Assembly: GCF_901933205.1 (NCBI RefSeq)
Contig: NC_044584.1
Span: forward strand, 15,660,501 to 15,724,500
Reading direction: 5' to 3'
From: Camarhynchus parvulus
Lineage: Eukaryota; Chordata; Aves; Passeriformes; Thraupidae
Length of the DNA stretch: 64,000 nucleotides
In this document: positions 12,926-26,060 of the stretch, piece after piece
Layout of the letters: the number at the start of each line of letters is the position of its first letter
Numbering within the stretch: the stretch's first letter is position 1
Made by a program: the position numbers and the translations under genes
Notes under the pieces: model-generated
Told to the model about the DNA's origin: nothing
Seen by the model: the letters and a program-made list of their open reading frames with translations, nothing else
Database searches by the model: none

Positions 12926-15734
12926 AGCGGGGCGCGCCCCATCTATCACAGCAGGCCACTCCTCTGGCTCCTGCTACTGCTGGTGGAGTGCACCACTGAG
13001 CAGATGATTGCACAGAGAAGGAGGAAAAAACCACAGCTTGTCTGCATTAATAGCTGTTTAAAAAACATTGGAAGTGCTACTGTGGAAGTTGCCGGAAGCT
13101 GGAGGTTTTTGTTTTAAAATTAACACGGCTGTATTCAGAGACCCAAAACACCCTGAACTTCCAGGGCTCTGGATTTGTGATAGCTCCAATGTCCCGTTAC
13201 ACACGTGCATTTCCATGGGATTAATTCCTCCTCCATGTGGCAGAGTTAATACCAATAAGGTTCTGATTTTAAAATTGCTAAACGCCACAAGCAAACCCTC
13301 GATACTGAACTAGCCTGGTTTAGATTAAATCTACTTTATCCTTCCATTAAAATGAAATATTGTTTCCTTTTTTGTTTCATTTCGTGACATCCCTCTCACT
13401 TAGCAGGGGAAATATTTCAGAAGTGCTACCAAGGTTTAGTTCTGTGAGGCACTTTCATCAACCTAATGCTTCACTGTTAAAGGAACTTTCCTAGATGCTC
13501 CAGAGATAGCTTCAAAATTATTGAACTTCTATCTAAAGAAATAAAGAAAAAATAAAAAAAAAAAAAAAAACCATTCAGCCCCAAAGAACACACATTTATT
13601 GCCACTCTGCTGCAGACTGCCTACAGACATCAGGGTTCAGAAGCAGGGCAGACATGTAACACTGGAATTATTCTAACAAACCTTCCAATTCAAAGGGGTG
13701 GGCAGAGCAACAAACAGTCATCAATTCATCATTAAACTTATATTCCAACTGAAATATATTGGAATTCTTTAAAGTGGCAGTGTAATTCTTCCAGGTTTGT
13801 TGCTGGCACTGCCCAATTAATGATAATAAAAGCAGCCACTTCAGATTTTTCAGAAGGAATCAGACATCCAACCACACCGAACTGATAATCACAACTGACT
13901 GACTCTGAGAGCTTTCTCTGTTGTAGCTTAATTATCTGATCAGGCCACTTGACTCGCATCATTTGCTTCTGCAATCACACAAAATGAGTGCCCAAGCCAC
14001 CTCTCTTTTTTGGAAGGTTCAGGGCAAAGCCAAAATCAGCTTTCAAAAGTAAGAATGATAATGCAGAATAACTTTTTTCAGAGAGCATAGGGGGAAAAGA
14101 TAACAATAAGTAAGCAAAAGAGAATTTCTTTGCTACCTTAGCAGCAAAGTACCATTTTGTTTCTCCCATTGCAGAGGAACATTTACTTTTGGTCTCCTTT
14201 ACACATAAAATACTGTATTCCAATAAAAGGCTGTGCTCTTGCTACTGCTGCGTGTGTGTTTGATAGTGCCATGTTCACTCTGTGTTAGTGCCTGAGGTAT
14301 GGAAAAGAATTCCAGCAACTGAAACCTCCTGACAGCCTGCAAAGGACACTTACTTATATTTCCCTGAAAGCAGCAAACCACTTGCCAAAACTTAGCCTGA
14401 ATTCACATAATGCTATGGACACACCACTACACATGGAGAAATCCTTCCCTCTAACACCTTCCCAACACCTTCACTCCTTCCAGGTGCTGAAGCTTTCCAC
14501 TGCCTTTCTGATGCTGTCCTTTATTGCCAGAGCTTTCCTTATCCTACATGGCAAATCTTTATCCTGCTATTTCCAGTGGCCCAAGTGCACATGACTCTGC
14601 CACACTAATTTGTTTTGCTTCCACATTAACATCTAAATCTTTCTCTTAAAGTTTTCTGCCTCTCCCTCACTTTCTCCAACTCTGACTCTTTAAGGTCTTC
14701 CCAACTGCAGCTCTACCTTGCATTCCACCAACCAATAATTCCCTTGGAAACAATTTTTACATCACATTTGAAAAACAAGTCTCCAAAATGGCTTTAAGAG
14801 CCAGACAGCAAGACACTCTGAAGAAATCTGGTATCTCTACAACGAGAATTGATTCTCACAACTTCCTAAAAGAAGTCTTAAGATAAGACTTAAGATAAAA
14901 GGATCTTGTCATTATCCAGAAGTCGGTAGAGGGAACTCCACCTCATTTGTGTTATGCCTTTACTAGAGCATACTGAGGATGATGCAGCATCCTTGTACCC
15001 AAATAGAAGGGAAAGAGGGCAAAAAAAAGAGTTGAGTTATTAATATAAAAGGTGCATGAAAAGCCATCTGGAATATAGAATTTTAAAGGGGGTAGCAGTG
15101 AACATTTAAAAGTTTAACTCAGCTATGATTTCCAGCCCTTGGGCATCAAGACCAGGTCCAAAACTGTTGAACTGATCTTCACAAAAGACATATGTGAAGT
15201 GTCAGAATGCAAATTCCCACCGGAGAGCAAACAAGGAGCAGTTATGGGGCTCTGCAGAAGCTACAGGAGTGGGCTGACAAGAACTTGGCCAAGTCCTGCT
15301 CTTGGGACAGGATAATCCCTCACACTGGCCCAGGCCCTGCCTGCCTGGCCAAAGAGCAGCTCTGCAGCAGAGGATGAGTCCTGGTGTTGCTCTGATTTTT
15401 TAAGATTTTCTAGGCCTTCTGATGTTGACACTCTTGTAGCAAACTTTCTCACACACTTTCTGTAAAGAACTCATTGTTTTGCATTCTTTTGTGGAGGAGG
15501 AGAAATTTGATGGACTGTTGCTTTGTCCAGCGTCATTGGAGAGGTGGCACTGTCACCTTCCAATCCACTGTCACTTTTGGAAATCTATAAATATTGGAGT
15601 CAGAAAATAAACTTCCTTTTTTCTTCTTCACCTTGAGAGCAGTGCTGTGTGTGCTTGTGTGCTTTTGTGTCCTACAGTGACATCCTGGTGAGCAGAGCTG
15701 GGTCCAAAGCAGTGCTCTGCCTCCCAGGCAGCCC
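12926..15734. other. Intron, AT-rich, with an A run at 13554-13570
   Basis: No gene recognised. A 17-base A run ends an A/T-rich patch from about 13539. A small self-complementary stretch, agtctta-aga-taagact, lies at 14874-14890. Short open frames are chance. Confidence 0.55.
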
Positions 15735-16279
15735 ATGTGAACTGCTCTGCAGGCTGCACTAGCAAAGGGTGGTCAGGGAGGTGAGCAAAGGGATCCTTCC
15801 TCCCTGCACAGCACTCGGAGAGCATCTGGAACACCAGTCTGGAGTGCCTCAGGACAGGAGACATGCTAGGGAGTTCAGTGGTGGCTTGCCAGGGCTGCTG
15901 CAGGGCTGGAGCACATGGCAGAGGCTGAGGCAGCTGGTTCAGCATCGCCTGCAGAAGGGAGGGCTCAGACAACTTAATTGCATCTTCTTCCACTTAACCA
16001 AAGGTTACAGGGACAGGACCCGCAGGTACAGAGTGACAGAACAAGGGGCAACAGATAAAAGTTGCCAAAAGGGAAACTCTGGTTAGCTCCAAAGAATAAG
16101 ATAATGAATGTGAGGGAAGTTAAGCACAGGAAAAATGCTGCTCAGAGAGGAGAATTTCAAACCTGAACTCTAAAAGCCCCTGAGCAACCTAATCTGTGTA
16201 GTTACTCCTGATTTAAGAGGGATATTGGGATTAGATGGCTTCTCAAGTTCCCTTTCAATCTGAATCATTCTGTGATTCC
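15735..16279 (+). mobile_element. CR1 LINE 3' fragment (5'-truncated)
   Basis: The stretch follows the order of the bird CR1 3' region. It begins ggtcagggaggtga..atccttcc, then the ctggagtgcctcaggacag part, ggctgaggcagctggttcagc, gacaggac with gagtgacagaacaaggggcaac, gagcaacctaatctg, and finally the 3' end ttccctttcaatctgaatc..ttctgtgattcc. It is heavily diverged with several indels, so this is an old, inactive, 5'-truncated copy. It lies antisense to RBFOX1. No intact reverse-transcriptase frame is present. Confidence 0.85.
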
Positions 16280-19200
16280 ATGTGGTTTCAACAGTAGCAG
16301 AATAGCTTCAAAATGGATTTTATACTTTTATCCAATTTGATGTCTTTTTTCATAAAGGATTTACTGAGAAGGAAGAGACTAGTTACAACTTCTAGCCTAT
16401 TTCCACCCTCAAGAAACAATGTCTCAGTTCTTTGAGATGTATTTGCAATGTAGAAATTGTGTTTGCATTTGTTTAATCCACAGCCAGAGCAGTATGGAAG
16501 CGGCAATTCTTAGAGTGCAGGCAAGACACGTTTCACAAATGATTTAATTTAATGTTGTGAACTATGACACGTTTTCATTTTCTGCCAAACATTACCATTC
16601 TCAGCATATGTAGGGAACACTGCCTTACATCTCCTCATAGAAAGGAGTATTCTCCACCTTCTGCATGACCTCTAAAACAGTAACTACAGCCATATAAGTT
16701 TTCTAATTTTATCTGCATTTTTTCTTCTGAAATACAATTTCTATTTCAAATCTTTCTATTTCAAAGATTAATTTATTGAAAACCACTGCCACCATTTAAA
16801 GCTGGATTGTAACAAAACCAGTACATCCCAACTCCAGTTTGAAGTCTGCAGAGAAAACTGAACACATTCAAATCCAAAAACTGTTGCAGGTAAACAGTTT
16901 TCAATAGATCATTTCTAGAAATCTCATATGTTCTTATAACATAGCTAAAATTATGCATTTAAGATTTGTTGTAAGTAGAATTCAACATCTCAATTCTAGT
17001 TTACTCCAAAAAAAAACCTGACTAAATTTTTCAGGAGATTGGGACCGGATACAGCTGGTTCTTAAAAGTGCCTAAATGGAGTAATTGAATCTCATTGATA
17101 TTAACAGTTGTCACCAAGTTATTTCCAATTTAGAGATGCCACCTCATCTGGAGTTTCAGTTGTTTTTGCAATGGACCCAGCATAGAATAGAGCCAAGTAT
17201 TTACCCCATCTGTCAGCCACAGAAGGTGGTGAACCTACAGCCATGTGCTGAAAAACATTCTTGAAAGCCATTTGTGCCAGGGACAAACAGGGATCAGAGT
17301 TTCATGCTACCTAATGAGTGATTAGATGGTGATAGATAAACTAAATACTGGGCAGGATGAGTGAAGAGTGCCACAAGGATAATACACAGAGAACAAGAAC
17401 ATGGGGCTGGAGACCTTTGTGTGCTTCACAAAGGTGAAGTGTGGCACCAGAGTGAGCAGAGCCACACGCCAAGCACTCAGTGGAGTTGGAAATGCCAATG
17501 TCACCTCTCTAAACTGGACACTTTAAGTGTTCTCTTTTAACCAGGGGCACAATCTTTCACTGCTGACCTCTGATGGAGCCTTGGAAAAGAAAGGGGACAT
17601 TTCACAATCCCTCACAGTGAGTCATTTCCTAGGGCAGCACCACAACAGCATCCATGGTGTGTGATCCAGTACCACAAATGGGAGCTCATTACTTGACTCA
17701 CCTGAAATAAAACAGGGAACACAGTCAGCTAGGGAGGGAAATGAGAGTGCAATGCCATAAGCTGCCTTAAGCAGCAAAGCTGACAGACCATCCCTGCTCA
17801 GCTATTTGGACACAGGGTGGTTTTGAAAGCCAGAATGAGCTGGGTTAAATGACAACAATTCCTGCAAAATTGTGCCAAACGATCAAACGCAAGCTGGTTT
17901 GTTTTGTTTTACTTTGCTTAAACCAGGTAAATTTAAGAGTTTCATTTATGTGGTAAGCTCCATAAAGACAATGACATGACTGACTTTGGGAATTTGGAGG
18001 AAGACCAGGAAAGTCAGCAGCAGAGTTATAAAACTGGGCTTCAGAAAAAGAGACTTCAGCATTTCCAGGGAAATGTTAAGAATCCCTAAGGTTTACCCAG
18101 GAGAGGAAACAGTCCAAGGTAGCTGCCTGATTGAGATGTCAATTAAAGAAAACTTCAGCATCCAGGAACAAACCATTCATTAGGAAAGGAGATACTTAGC
18201 AGGTTTACATGGCTATGAAGAAGGTTAATGAAGACAGACACAAAATGTGAGCTTAGAAGTGATGGAGTCAAGGCTTGGCAACAAAAGAGAACCACAGAAG
18301 TATTGCTCCGGTACTTGAGGACAAAAATGAGAAGGTTTTTTAGTCCAGCCTAGCTAGAAGTAAGACATTCTTAATTCAAAGATGCTAAGGGTGACAAGAA
18401 AGGCTCTTTCAAGAAAAAAAAAAATCTAGACATTAACTATTTAACATTGCTTTCAAAGAATGTCTGTTTCCAGTCTCTGCTTAAGATTTCCACCATTTTG
18501 TTATTTACAATGGAACATGGATGACCTGAGCTGCAATGACCAGCTACCACAGCAATGCCATCTTGTTTAACGCCAGTTAAAACAGCACTCATTTTTTTGG
18601 CACTGAAATTAAATGATGGAACATGATCGCTGATGTTATTTACTCCTAAGATTAAAATGACAATCAAAATATCATTGGGCACAAGGAACAGACAGCTTGG
18701 CTTCCTGCCTCAGCCACACTTTGCTATGCTTGTTTATCACCGAGATCATTTGCATACTTCAGTGGATGTTTATGTTAAGATGCTGTTGTAGCATTACCAA
18801 GGAACTGTTTATCCAACAGTGTTTGTCATCAGCAACCTAAGGCACAGTACTGAAGGAAGGTAAAGACCTTCTCAACAAGGAGACAAAAAAGGCACTAAGA
18901 TGTGTTTATGCAAAGCAAAATATATTTCTAAGCAGTGCTGAATGTCACAACCGCCCAAAACAAGCAAAAATCTATTAATAGTGTGTTACAAGGAATCCCC
19001 AGTTATGAAGAGATTGAACAAAATCTTTTAATGGTTCCTATAGCAAAGGGAAGACTTTCTCTGACTATACTTACTGGCAAGTTAAATGTTAAATCTCTAA
19101 AAAGCTTCTGTTACTATGAAAGGAATAGCCAATTTTGTCCCTGTACCTTCATTTTCACAGTCCACCAAAATAGTGACTAAAACTGGTCTCAAACCTATAT

Positions 19201-21393
19201 GGCTTCTCCCTGCACATCTCCTTTGGAGATTTATTTTATTACTGGACCTTTTTCACAAGACTGAACATGCTCATGTGACAGTAAATCTTGCTGCAAAGCT
19301 GGTCTCTGCCTGTGCTACAGGTGCATAACCCTGGTCAGCTTGAAAAATATTGTTTGGAACAACACATTATATTAAAATAGCATATATTGTGGGACTGGAT
19401 GAAAATCACCTTTCCTGGTTTACAGTTGTATTTTGTAAGGAAGGGGTGGTGGAAGGAGAGGCATTTCCAAACCTGTAACAGCACTGAGAAAAGCTCTGGC
19501 ATGTCAAGCAGAAGCATATGGCTAATCTACAGCAGGCACATCCAACAGCGCTTGTGTTTGCACAGTGCAGGGGCCTGGACAGCAGCCACAGCATCCACGC
19601 TCCAGAATTAGTGAAAATACACACACTGCTTCTGGGAGAGAAAAGTTATAGCCTGGAAACTGTTTCTAATCAATGGGAACTGGCTGGCTTTTATAGTAGA
19701 ACATTAGATTAAATAAGATAGCAAAAATATTGAAGCAGTTCTGCGTTTGCGGAGTGCGCACCCAGTGAGATGGAGAACACAGCAAATGCTTTTGCATTTT
19801 AGCTGCAGAAGAAATTCTGATTAGATGCTGCTACACAGGAATTGATAGTGAGTAGGTATTCAATCAGAAAAGTGGTTTTCTTTTAAATATTACAATCACA
19901 TGGTACAGTACATCACTTGTGTCAAGTTAAATTTAATCATATCAGTGTACTTAAAGGAAAAAAGTTGAATACCTGCTCATATACCCATGCCAGGAGGGAT
20001 TATATGAGACTTTATGAAGCCTTTTCCTTTTATTTAATATTCTGATAGCTGTGTAGAAGAATTTTGCTATGTATTATATCCTCAAACTGATCTATTCCAC
20101 TGTCATTTTAATGCACAGCAATATGCCTGAACTCATGGTGACAGCATCGTGTGTCCTGCCAATTACTGACATTCTCCCGTGTAACAGCAAAGGCATTTTC
20201 CTTGGAACAGCAATTAGTTTTAATTTTAAGTGTTGCTAATTTTCCTGAGAGTAAAGCAATATCATCATCTGCCTTTAAATGTGTTAAAAATACATTTAAA
20301 AAGAAACAATAACCTATGTGCTCACTAATGCTTGCTGATTTTTGTCAGATTTAGAATCAGGGATGTGAAGGACTGTGTTCTGGAAAACGTGTTTGAGCAA
20401 TAGGTTTTTACTGAAATGCACTTTTTCTACATATGTTTAATGGTTTATCTGAACAACAACCAAAAATCATCACTATATAATCCATCAGAAATAAAGCAGT
20501 TTTCAGCTGCCAGAGACTAAATACAACAAAAACTTTGAAACATGAATTGAATTCTCGGAAAGCAGTCAAAACTGTTGAGTGACACATATGTCAGGCATGC
20601 ACTTAGGCAGACTCAGTCCACCTCAGAATACATGAAGACTGGATGGATAAAATTCAGGATCCAAAACAAGGACCTAAAAGGCACAACCCACCTCTACACA
20701 TTCACCAGCTCCATTTTGCCAAGCCTTTTAGTGAATTCTCCTCTCTTCTCATTCATATCCTGATTCACTTTTCCCAATATTTTAAACCTCCCTTTTCCCC
20801 CTCCTCTTCTTCATGTTGTCCTTCTTTACTAATTCCTCTTTCTACACCTGCCCACACCAATCTGATTCTCCCCTTTAGTATTTACTGCAGCAATTGAGAG
20901 TAGAGTAGATACAAAATGTTGTCTGCTTTACAGGGGAGCACATTAATTCTGCCTGAGTTACTGAATGAAAGCAAGGCATGACCTCCACATGTATCTTAAC
21001 TTTAATGCAAAATATCTCATGCAATTTGGGAGCTATTCTGAACAGAATCAGGCTACAGGGCTGGTATAGTTAAAGTACTTTTTCATCTGCTCTCATTTAT
21101 TCCAGACACCATTGTAGCCAATTGGTCCAAAATATATTTTGGAACTTGACACAGCCTTGGAAATACCCATTTGTTGGTCTTGACGAAAGGGTAAGTATAT
21201 TAACTCATACTTACATAGTATATCTATAAATATATCTATAAATACATATATGTGTTTTGTAAATAACCACAAAGGGTTCACTGCTCCTTGGTTAACTTCA
21301 TGTATTAACAAAAATGTTCCATGTTTAAAATAGATTCCCAAATTCTACAGCTATTAATATCTCCCCTGCCAACAGTTCTAAAGAATAGTAGGG
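16280..21393. other. RBFOX1 intron, AT-rich, no gene seen
   Basis: No exon, RNA gene or clear repeat recognised across about 5 kb. Short open frames on both strands have no recognisable domain. Confidence 0.55.
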
Positions 21394-21411
21394 AAAAAAA
21401 AAAAAAAAAAA
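21394..21411 (+). repeat. A18 homopolymer
   Basis: Eighteen consecutive A on the plus strand. No recognisable retroposon body precedes it. Confidence 0.95.
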
Positions 21412-22335
21412 CAATCAAATCAGCTAGTTTCAGTTAATAAAAGGTCAAAATGGAAATTTAAATCCTCCAGTAAAGAGGTCTGCAGTGGCTAACAGCATCA
21501 ATTAAGAAAAGCAATGCACACTAAATTAAATTTTAATGTCACACACACATATATGTGTTCATGGTATCAAACTAAGAACCAAATTCAACGGAGACTTATG
21601 AAGCATAGTAAATTGATCTGAACACGTTATTTGTTAGTAAGGATTATGAAATAAAATTTTCAAATTATTGTTTTAACTTCATTTTAGTAACACAGATTGA
21701 ACACCAGTTAAACAACCAGAATTCAAGGCCTCTCACTTCAGAAGCAAAGAAATTATGATATAAACTATTTCCAATTAAACAGAGAATATGACATCAACTC
21801 AAACAATTCAAGCAGTGCACATTGCAAATGCCTCTATTGCTCTATGCAGAAAAGTGAGAGCAAGGGTGAAGCTACCCTGGTTTTAGTCACATTTTTCTCC
21901 CTTTCTTGGTTTTTGACAATTTAAACTATTTTTGTTTCCATTTCTTACAAACATAAACCAGAAATTTAAGAGTATAGTTTGCTGCTAGAATTTTCTTGTT
22001 AACATCTTACATCCTGTGAATCTGAAAAAGAAACATCATTGCACCTTTGCAGTTAAAATAACTGTTAAAAATAAATAAACAAATGAGCAATCTACTACAC
22101 ACCTTGAGCCACAGAGCCCACCTGAATGGGGGCTCCCATTGCCTTAGGTGAAAAGAATTTTAATAGAATTACACAAAACAAAAAGGCAAATGATTTCAAA
22201 CCAAAAGCAGAGCACTCAAGAGTCAGTGCAGAAGCTCAGAGGAGCTTTCCCTTCAGCAATGCAAATTTCTGATGCCAACAAACTCCACAACAGCGTAACT
22301 TGCAGGTCTGCAAGATTTTTAAAAAAACTTAAAAA
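21412..22335. other. RBFOX1 intron, AT-rich, nothing recognised
   Basis: About 0.9 kb between the A18 run and the G/T tract. A short alternating acacacacatatatgtg stretch occurs near 21541-21559. No exon or RNA gene seen. Confidence 0.5.
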
Positions 22336-22389
22336 AATAATCTCTGGTTGTTGTGGTGGTTTTGTTTGGGGGTTTTTTTGTGTTTTTTA
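22336..22389 (+). repeat. G/T-only low-complexity tract
   Basis: Plus-strand sequence of only G and T, such as ttgttgtggtggttttg and a run of five G followed by T, makes the complementary A/C strand the RBFOX1 sense strand here. This is the opposite orientation to the tract at 1494-1662. Confidence 0.85.
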
Positions 22390-23583
22390 AGAATAATTTC
22401 AGGCAAGTTTTATTGAAAAATTACCCATGGTTCATTCCCAAATTGCACTGGGTTTTGAAATACAAATTACCTAAGTATTAGACAGGAATAATTAATCCAC
22501 CCTAACAAAATCCTCTACAACTATATTTACTAGGTATGCACCATTAGCCAGCTCTATGCTAACTGCAACCTCAAAAAAAACCAAAAAAACATGGAATTTG
22601 GATGAAAACTAGCTTTTATATAGGCTTTTAGGAGAAAAAAAGAAAAAAATATCTGCCATAAATATAAAAATAATCAGAAATGGGTGAAGATACTTAGAGG
22701 TATGTGTATTACCATTTTGCACTTCCAGTCTATTCAATCCAGCTAACATGGTGAGCTCAATTCAGAACAGGTCTCTGAAAACCAGTAGTAGAAGAGATGC
22801 CAGCATTCATAAATAATTATCTAAAACTAATCTCTTTTTGCATGTATGAAACTTCTACTTCCCAGAAAACTTCACAGGGCAGGATCGCCTCTGACAACCA
22901 AGTTGCATCTCTAAGGAAAGTAAAATTTTCTCAGTGACTGTGGAAGAAAAGAGGAATTTGTTTTCAAGAAATCAACCAGACTGAGCAGACACAGAGAGCT
23001 GGGTTTGAAACAAGGAAATCCTTTCCCTTGAACGAGCTCAGCAGGTTTAGAAATTCAGTAAATACAAACTTCCATATTCAAATAGAACCCCAAATTTTTG
23101 CTGCTGTAAATAGCAAAGCCCTGAAGCTATTTGGCAGCAACAGGGAGATTTGCACAAGCTGCACAAGGTGCATTTCACTTTTAGGACATAAGTATGGCCC
23201 ATAAAGACACTCTGCTGAATGTATTCTTTATTTCATGTATCAGTGGTTTTGCTTTGCAGAAATTGTTCAATGTTTTTAACTCTAAGGCCCAGATCTGAGC
23301 AAGAACAGTGCAGCAGAAGCACAGTTGTGATGCAGCAAGACTAATCTATTTCCTGAGACACTGGTAGATCGGATTTTGGGATGTGGACAGTTTTTATGAA
23401 TATATTGCACTTTGTAGTCAGATGATGATCAAAAAAACAACAATGCCCAACATGTCACCCTCTGCAAGGTCAGAGGAAATTTGGAAGCCCTTTACATGTG
23501 TCTGCACAATCAGCTGGTTTGGCTTTTTGGACCCTAAAAATGGTTCAGTATATGCAACCCAGTTCTCCACTGAAATAGACAAA
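22390..23583. other. RBFOX1 intron, AT-rich, nothing recognised
   Basis: About 1.2 kb of unique-looking intronic sequence with chance open frames only. Confidence 0.5.
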
Positions 23584-23644
23584 TTCTGGTAATATTTATT
23601 ATTATTCTGGCAATACTTATTATTATTCTGGTAATATTTATTCT
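23584..23644. repeat. Three 21-bp units ttctggtaatatttattatta
   Basis: Units start at about 23584, 23605 and 23626. The second has two T-to-C changes and the third is truncated. It is a small AT-rich tandem repeat. Confidence 0.85.
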
Positions 23645-24334
23645 GTCTCAACCAAGAGACTGTAAGTATCCAGCTGAAGCTTCTTGAAGTTCCACTGTCA
23701 TTCCTGCAATGATCTGTGTGGGCACTCCCTCCATTTAACAGCAGACTTATGGAAAACATGGTAAGGACAATATGCAAGAATATCCCTTGACTGGTAAGGA
23801 TATTCTTAAGGAAAATATGCAAGAACTACTCAATTTTCAAGAACCATTCATTTTGACAGTTTACGTTCAAATGTGAGCAGGGATACCTGGTTTTGAAAAA
23901 AGTCTGCACTTGTGAACTCAGAAAAACAAATACCCTTGCTAGCTTAAAAACACATTCACTCACATGAGAAGAAAGGCTGCAAAAGGAATAAATACTTGGC
24001 CTGAGAGATTAGCAGTGAGTGGAAAATAATAATCTGCCTAAAGTCTCAGCAGAAGCTATAGTAACCCTTTAGGTTATGCAAGTGCACACCTAAGGCTGCT
24101 ATTTTTCATAGATTTAAAGTATTCCTCCCTTTCTGTTTGGGTTCAATGCTACTTTGATCTAAAAGCAAATGGGTGGCAGAGGATCCCTAAAGAGCCAGGA
24201 GAGAAAGTGCAGCTGGACCAACCCCACCCCCAAAGTGGCAGCAAGGCAGCGTAGGAGAGCCTGGAGGTACAGACAGCATTTTAAAGCTTTGCACGTCTGT
24301 GCTACACCCGTTTTTATCAAAGCACTAAAGGCAA
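23645..24334. other. RBFOX1 intron between a tandem repeat and a CR1 remnant
   Basis: About 0.7 kb with nothing recognised. The last 150 bases (from about 24170) are more GC-rich and may belong to the CR1 copy that follows, but I could not match them to it. Confidence 0.45.
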
Positions 24335-24775
24335 AGGCTGTGCAAACTCTCCAGACAAACTGTTCCAATGCAAAACTGCTCTCATGGGGAAAGCTTTTCT
24401 TCATAACCACTCCCTGCAGTTTTGCAGTAGGTGTTACCTCTTTTCCCCCCACCATACACCTCTGGGAAGAGGCTTGCTCATTCCTGATACCCTCTTGGTG
24501 AGCGCTTAAAGGCAGCTCTTAGGTCACACTGGAGCCTTCCCTTCTCCAGGCTGAGCAAGTGCGGCTCCCTCAGCCTCCTACCCTGAACTCCAGCACATCG
24601 TGGGGGCTCTGTGCTGAACCCTCCTTCTGGTATTGGAGAGCCACAAACTGGGCCAAATATTTTAGATAAAACTGAACAAGTGCCAGGTAAAGGGAGAAAA
24701 TCACTTCTGTCAATTTTCTAGTTACTGTCCTGCTAATCCAGCCACTGTTCACTGTTGGCCTCCTCTGCTACCAGA
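24335..24775 (-). mobile_element. CR1 LINE 3' fragment, minus orientation
   Basis: The plus strand shows the reverse complement of the CR1 3' region: caaactgttccaatgc, then tcttcataaccactccctgc, ggagccttcccttctccagg, ctgagcaagtgcggctccct, cagcctcctaccctgaactc, and cctgctaatccagccactgt. These match CR1 in the correct order. It is diverged, 5'-truncated and non-coding. It lies in the same orientation as RBFOX1. The extreme 3' end (tandem attcta-type octamers) is not visible, so the low-coordinate boundary is approximate. Confidence 0.82.
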
Positions 24776-25447
24776 GAAAACAGACTCCTCCAGTAGAAAT
24801 TCACTGTTGGAAATGCTCACAGGTGCATGACATGGAGATCTGGTCAGATGTGAGTTCCCAGCTGCTCCAGGAACACCAGTGGTATAGATATATACTGTAA
24901 TATTGGCTTTTTGCAAATATTAAAATGGATGCTGCGTGTATAATGTTAAAGTAACTTTGCTATGAAAACACAGTTTTCGTTTCTGTTGTTAATTAAGCTT
25001 AGACACAGAAGTGAAATAGCTGATCTAGATATGCTTGTGTTAAAATGCCTGCTTGGTTGGGATAACATCCAAGGAACATATGATTATCAACACTTACCAT
25101 TGGTAGAAGATGTGGACAAAATATGGACCTTTGCTCTATTGTCTTTGTCTCCTATTGTACTTTATTAAACTTTCTAATCTTTTTACAGGAAAGTGAACTG
25201 TGTTTTTCACACCAGGTCTGAGGGCAGAGTGCAGATGGCTCTATCTTTGTGGACAAGCAAACTGACAGCATAAGGAGATTGGATAGTCCTGCTACAACCT
25301 TTTGGTTGCAAACAAAAAACAGCTCTGCATTACAGAAGTTTCAAAGTGGAGTTAGAATGTCACAAACTAAGAGTTCTGGCAATAAGGATGAAAATATGTC
25401 TATCTGTTTAAGAAAATCCTGACCAATTTATTTTACTTCTGTGAATC

Positions 25448-25463
25448 AAAAAAAAAAAAAAAA
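25448..25463 (+). repeat. A16 homopolymer
   Basis: Sixteen A in a row, 8 bases before the 12-bp tandem triplet at 25472-25507. Confidence 0.9.
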
Positions 25464-25471
25464 GCTCTACA

Positions 25472-25507
25472 ATCATTGCTCATATCATTGCTCAAATCAT
25501 TGCTCAT
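25472..25507. repeat. Three 12-bp units atcattgctcat
   Basis: Units at 25472-25483, 25484-25495 and 25496-25507; the middle one ends caa instead of cat. Confidence 0.9.
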
Positions 25508-25659
25508 AGCAGCCACTACCTGACATGATCATTTTAACACAACAACTGAGATAAATAGAAGAGGGAATGGGTAGGACAGATAGTGGGTGGTAGGATATAT
25601 ATTTTCAAGGTAAAAAGTGATAAAGGTATTACAAACACCAGCATTTACATGGAGAGTCA

Positions 25660-26060
25660 CATCACCCACCATAAACCCGTGATTTAATAGGTTGCTTAAG
25701 AGCTAGGAGAGCTCTCCAGCCTAGCCCTAGCCCATTTAGCACATTAGCTTGTCCTAATGGGGAGCTCTGATCCAGAAACGCTCAGCACCTCTGCCTGCGG
25801 GTATTGCCACACAATGCAAATGAAGTTGTAAAGAGAAATCAACTCATCAATCACAGTCACAAGGGGACACTGGGCAATGCAGAAGGATTAGTGCTCAGGT
25901 CTTTGCTAGCACCACTCTGCTTTAATTAAATACCACCTCGAGTGCTTCATTACCAGCAGAAATCTCAGCGTTGAAGGCTGGCATGGTGCAATCAAAGTGC
26001 TGCAGCTAATTAGAAATGAGAAAGAGAAACATGTTCATTAAAAAGTGTGGGATTCCCCTA
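25660..26060. promoter_or_regulatory. Candidate conserved noncoding element
   Basis: About 400 bp of non-repetitive sequence with balanced composition and dense homeodomain-like cores: tttaattaaata (25921-25932), gctaattagaaa (26006-26017) and an atgcaaat octamer-like site at 25815-25822. There is no open frame or repeat family match. The impression of conservation is mine; nothing was aligned. Confidence 0.3.

Larger units (their letters stand above)
24776..25659. other. RBFOX1 intron, AT-rich, with two small repeats
   Basis: Contains the A16 run and the 12-bp triplet listed separately. Otherwise nothing was recognised in about 0.9 kb. Confidence 0.45.

Noticed and set aside
11446..12942. 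498-codon minus-strand open frame, the longest in the window
   Set aside because: It runs through the 54-bp minisatellite. Unit length is near a multiple of 3 and the unit lacks stops, so several frames stay open on both strands. The peptide is only the repeated unit plus random flanks, with no domain.
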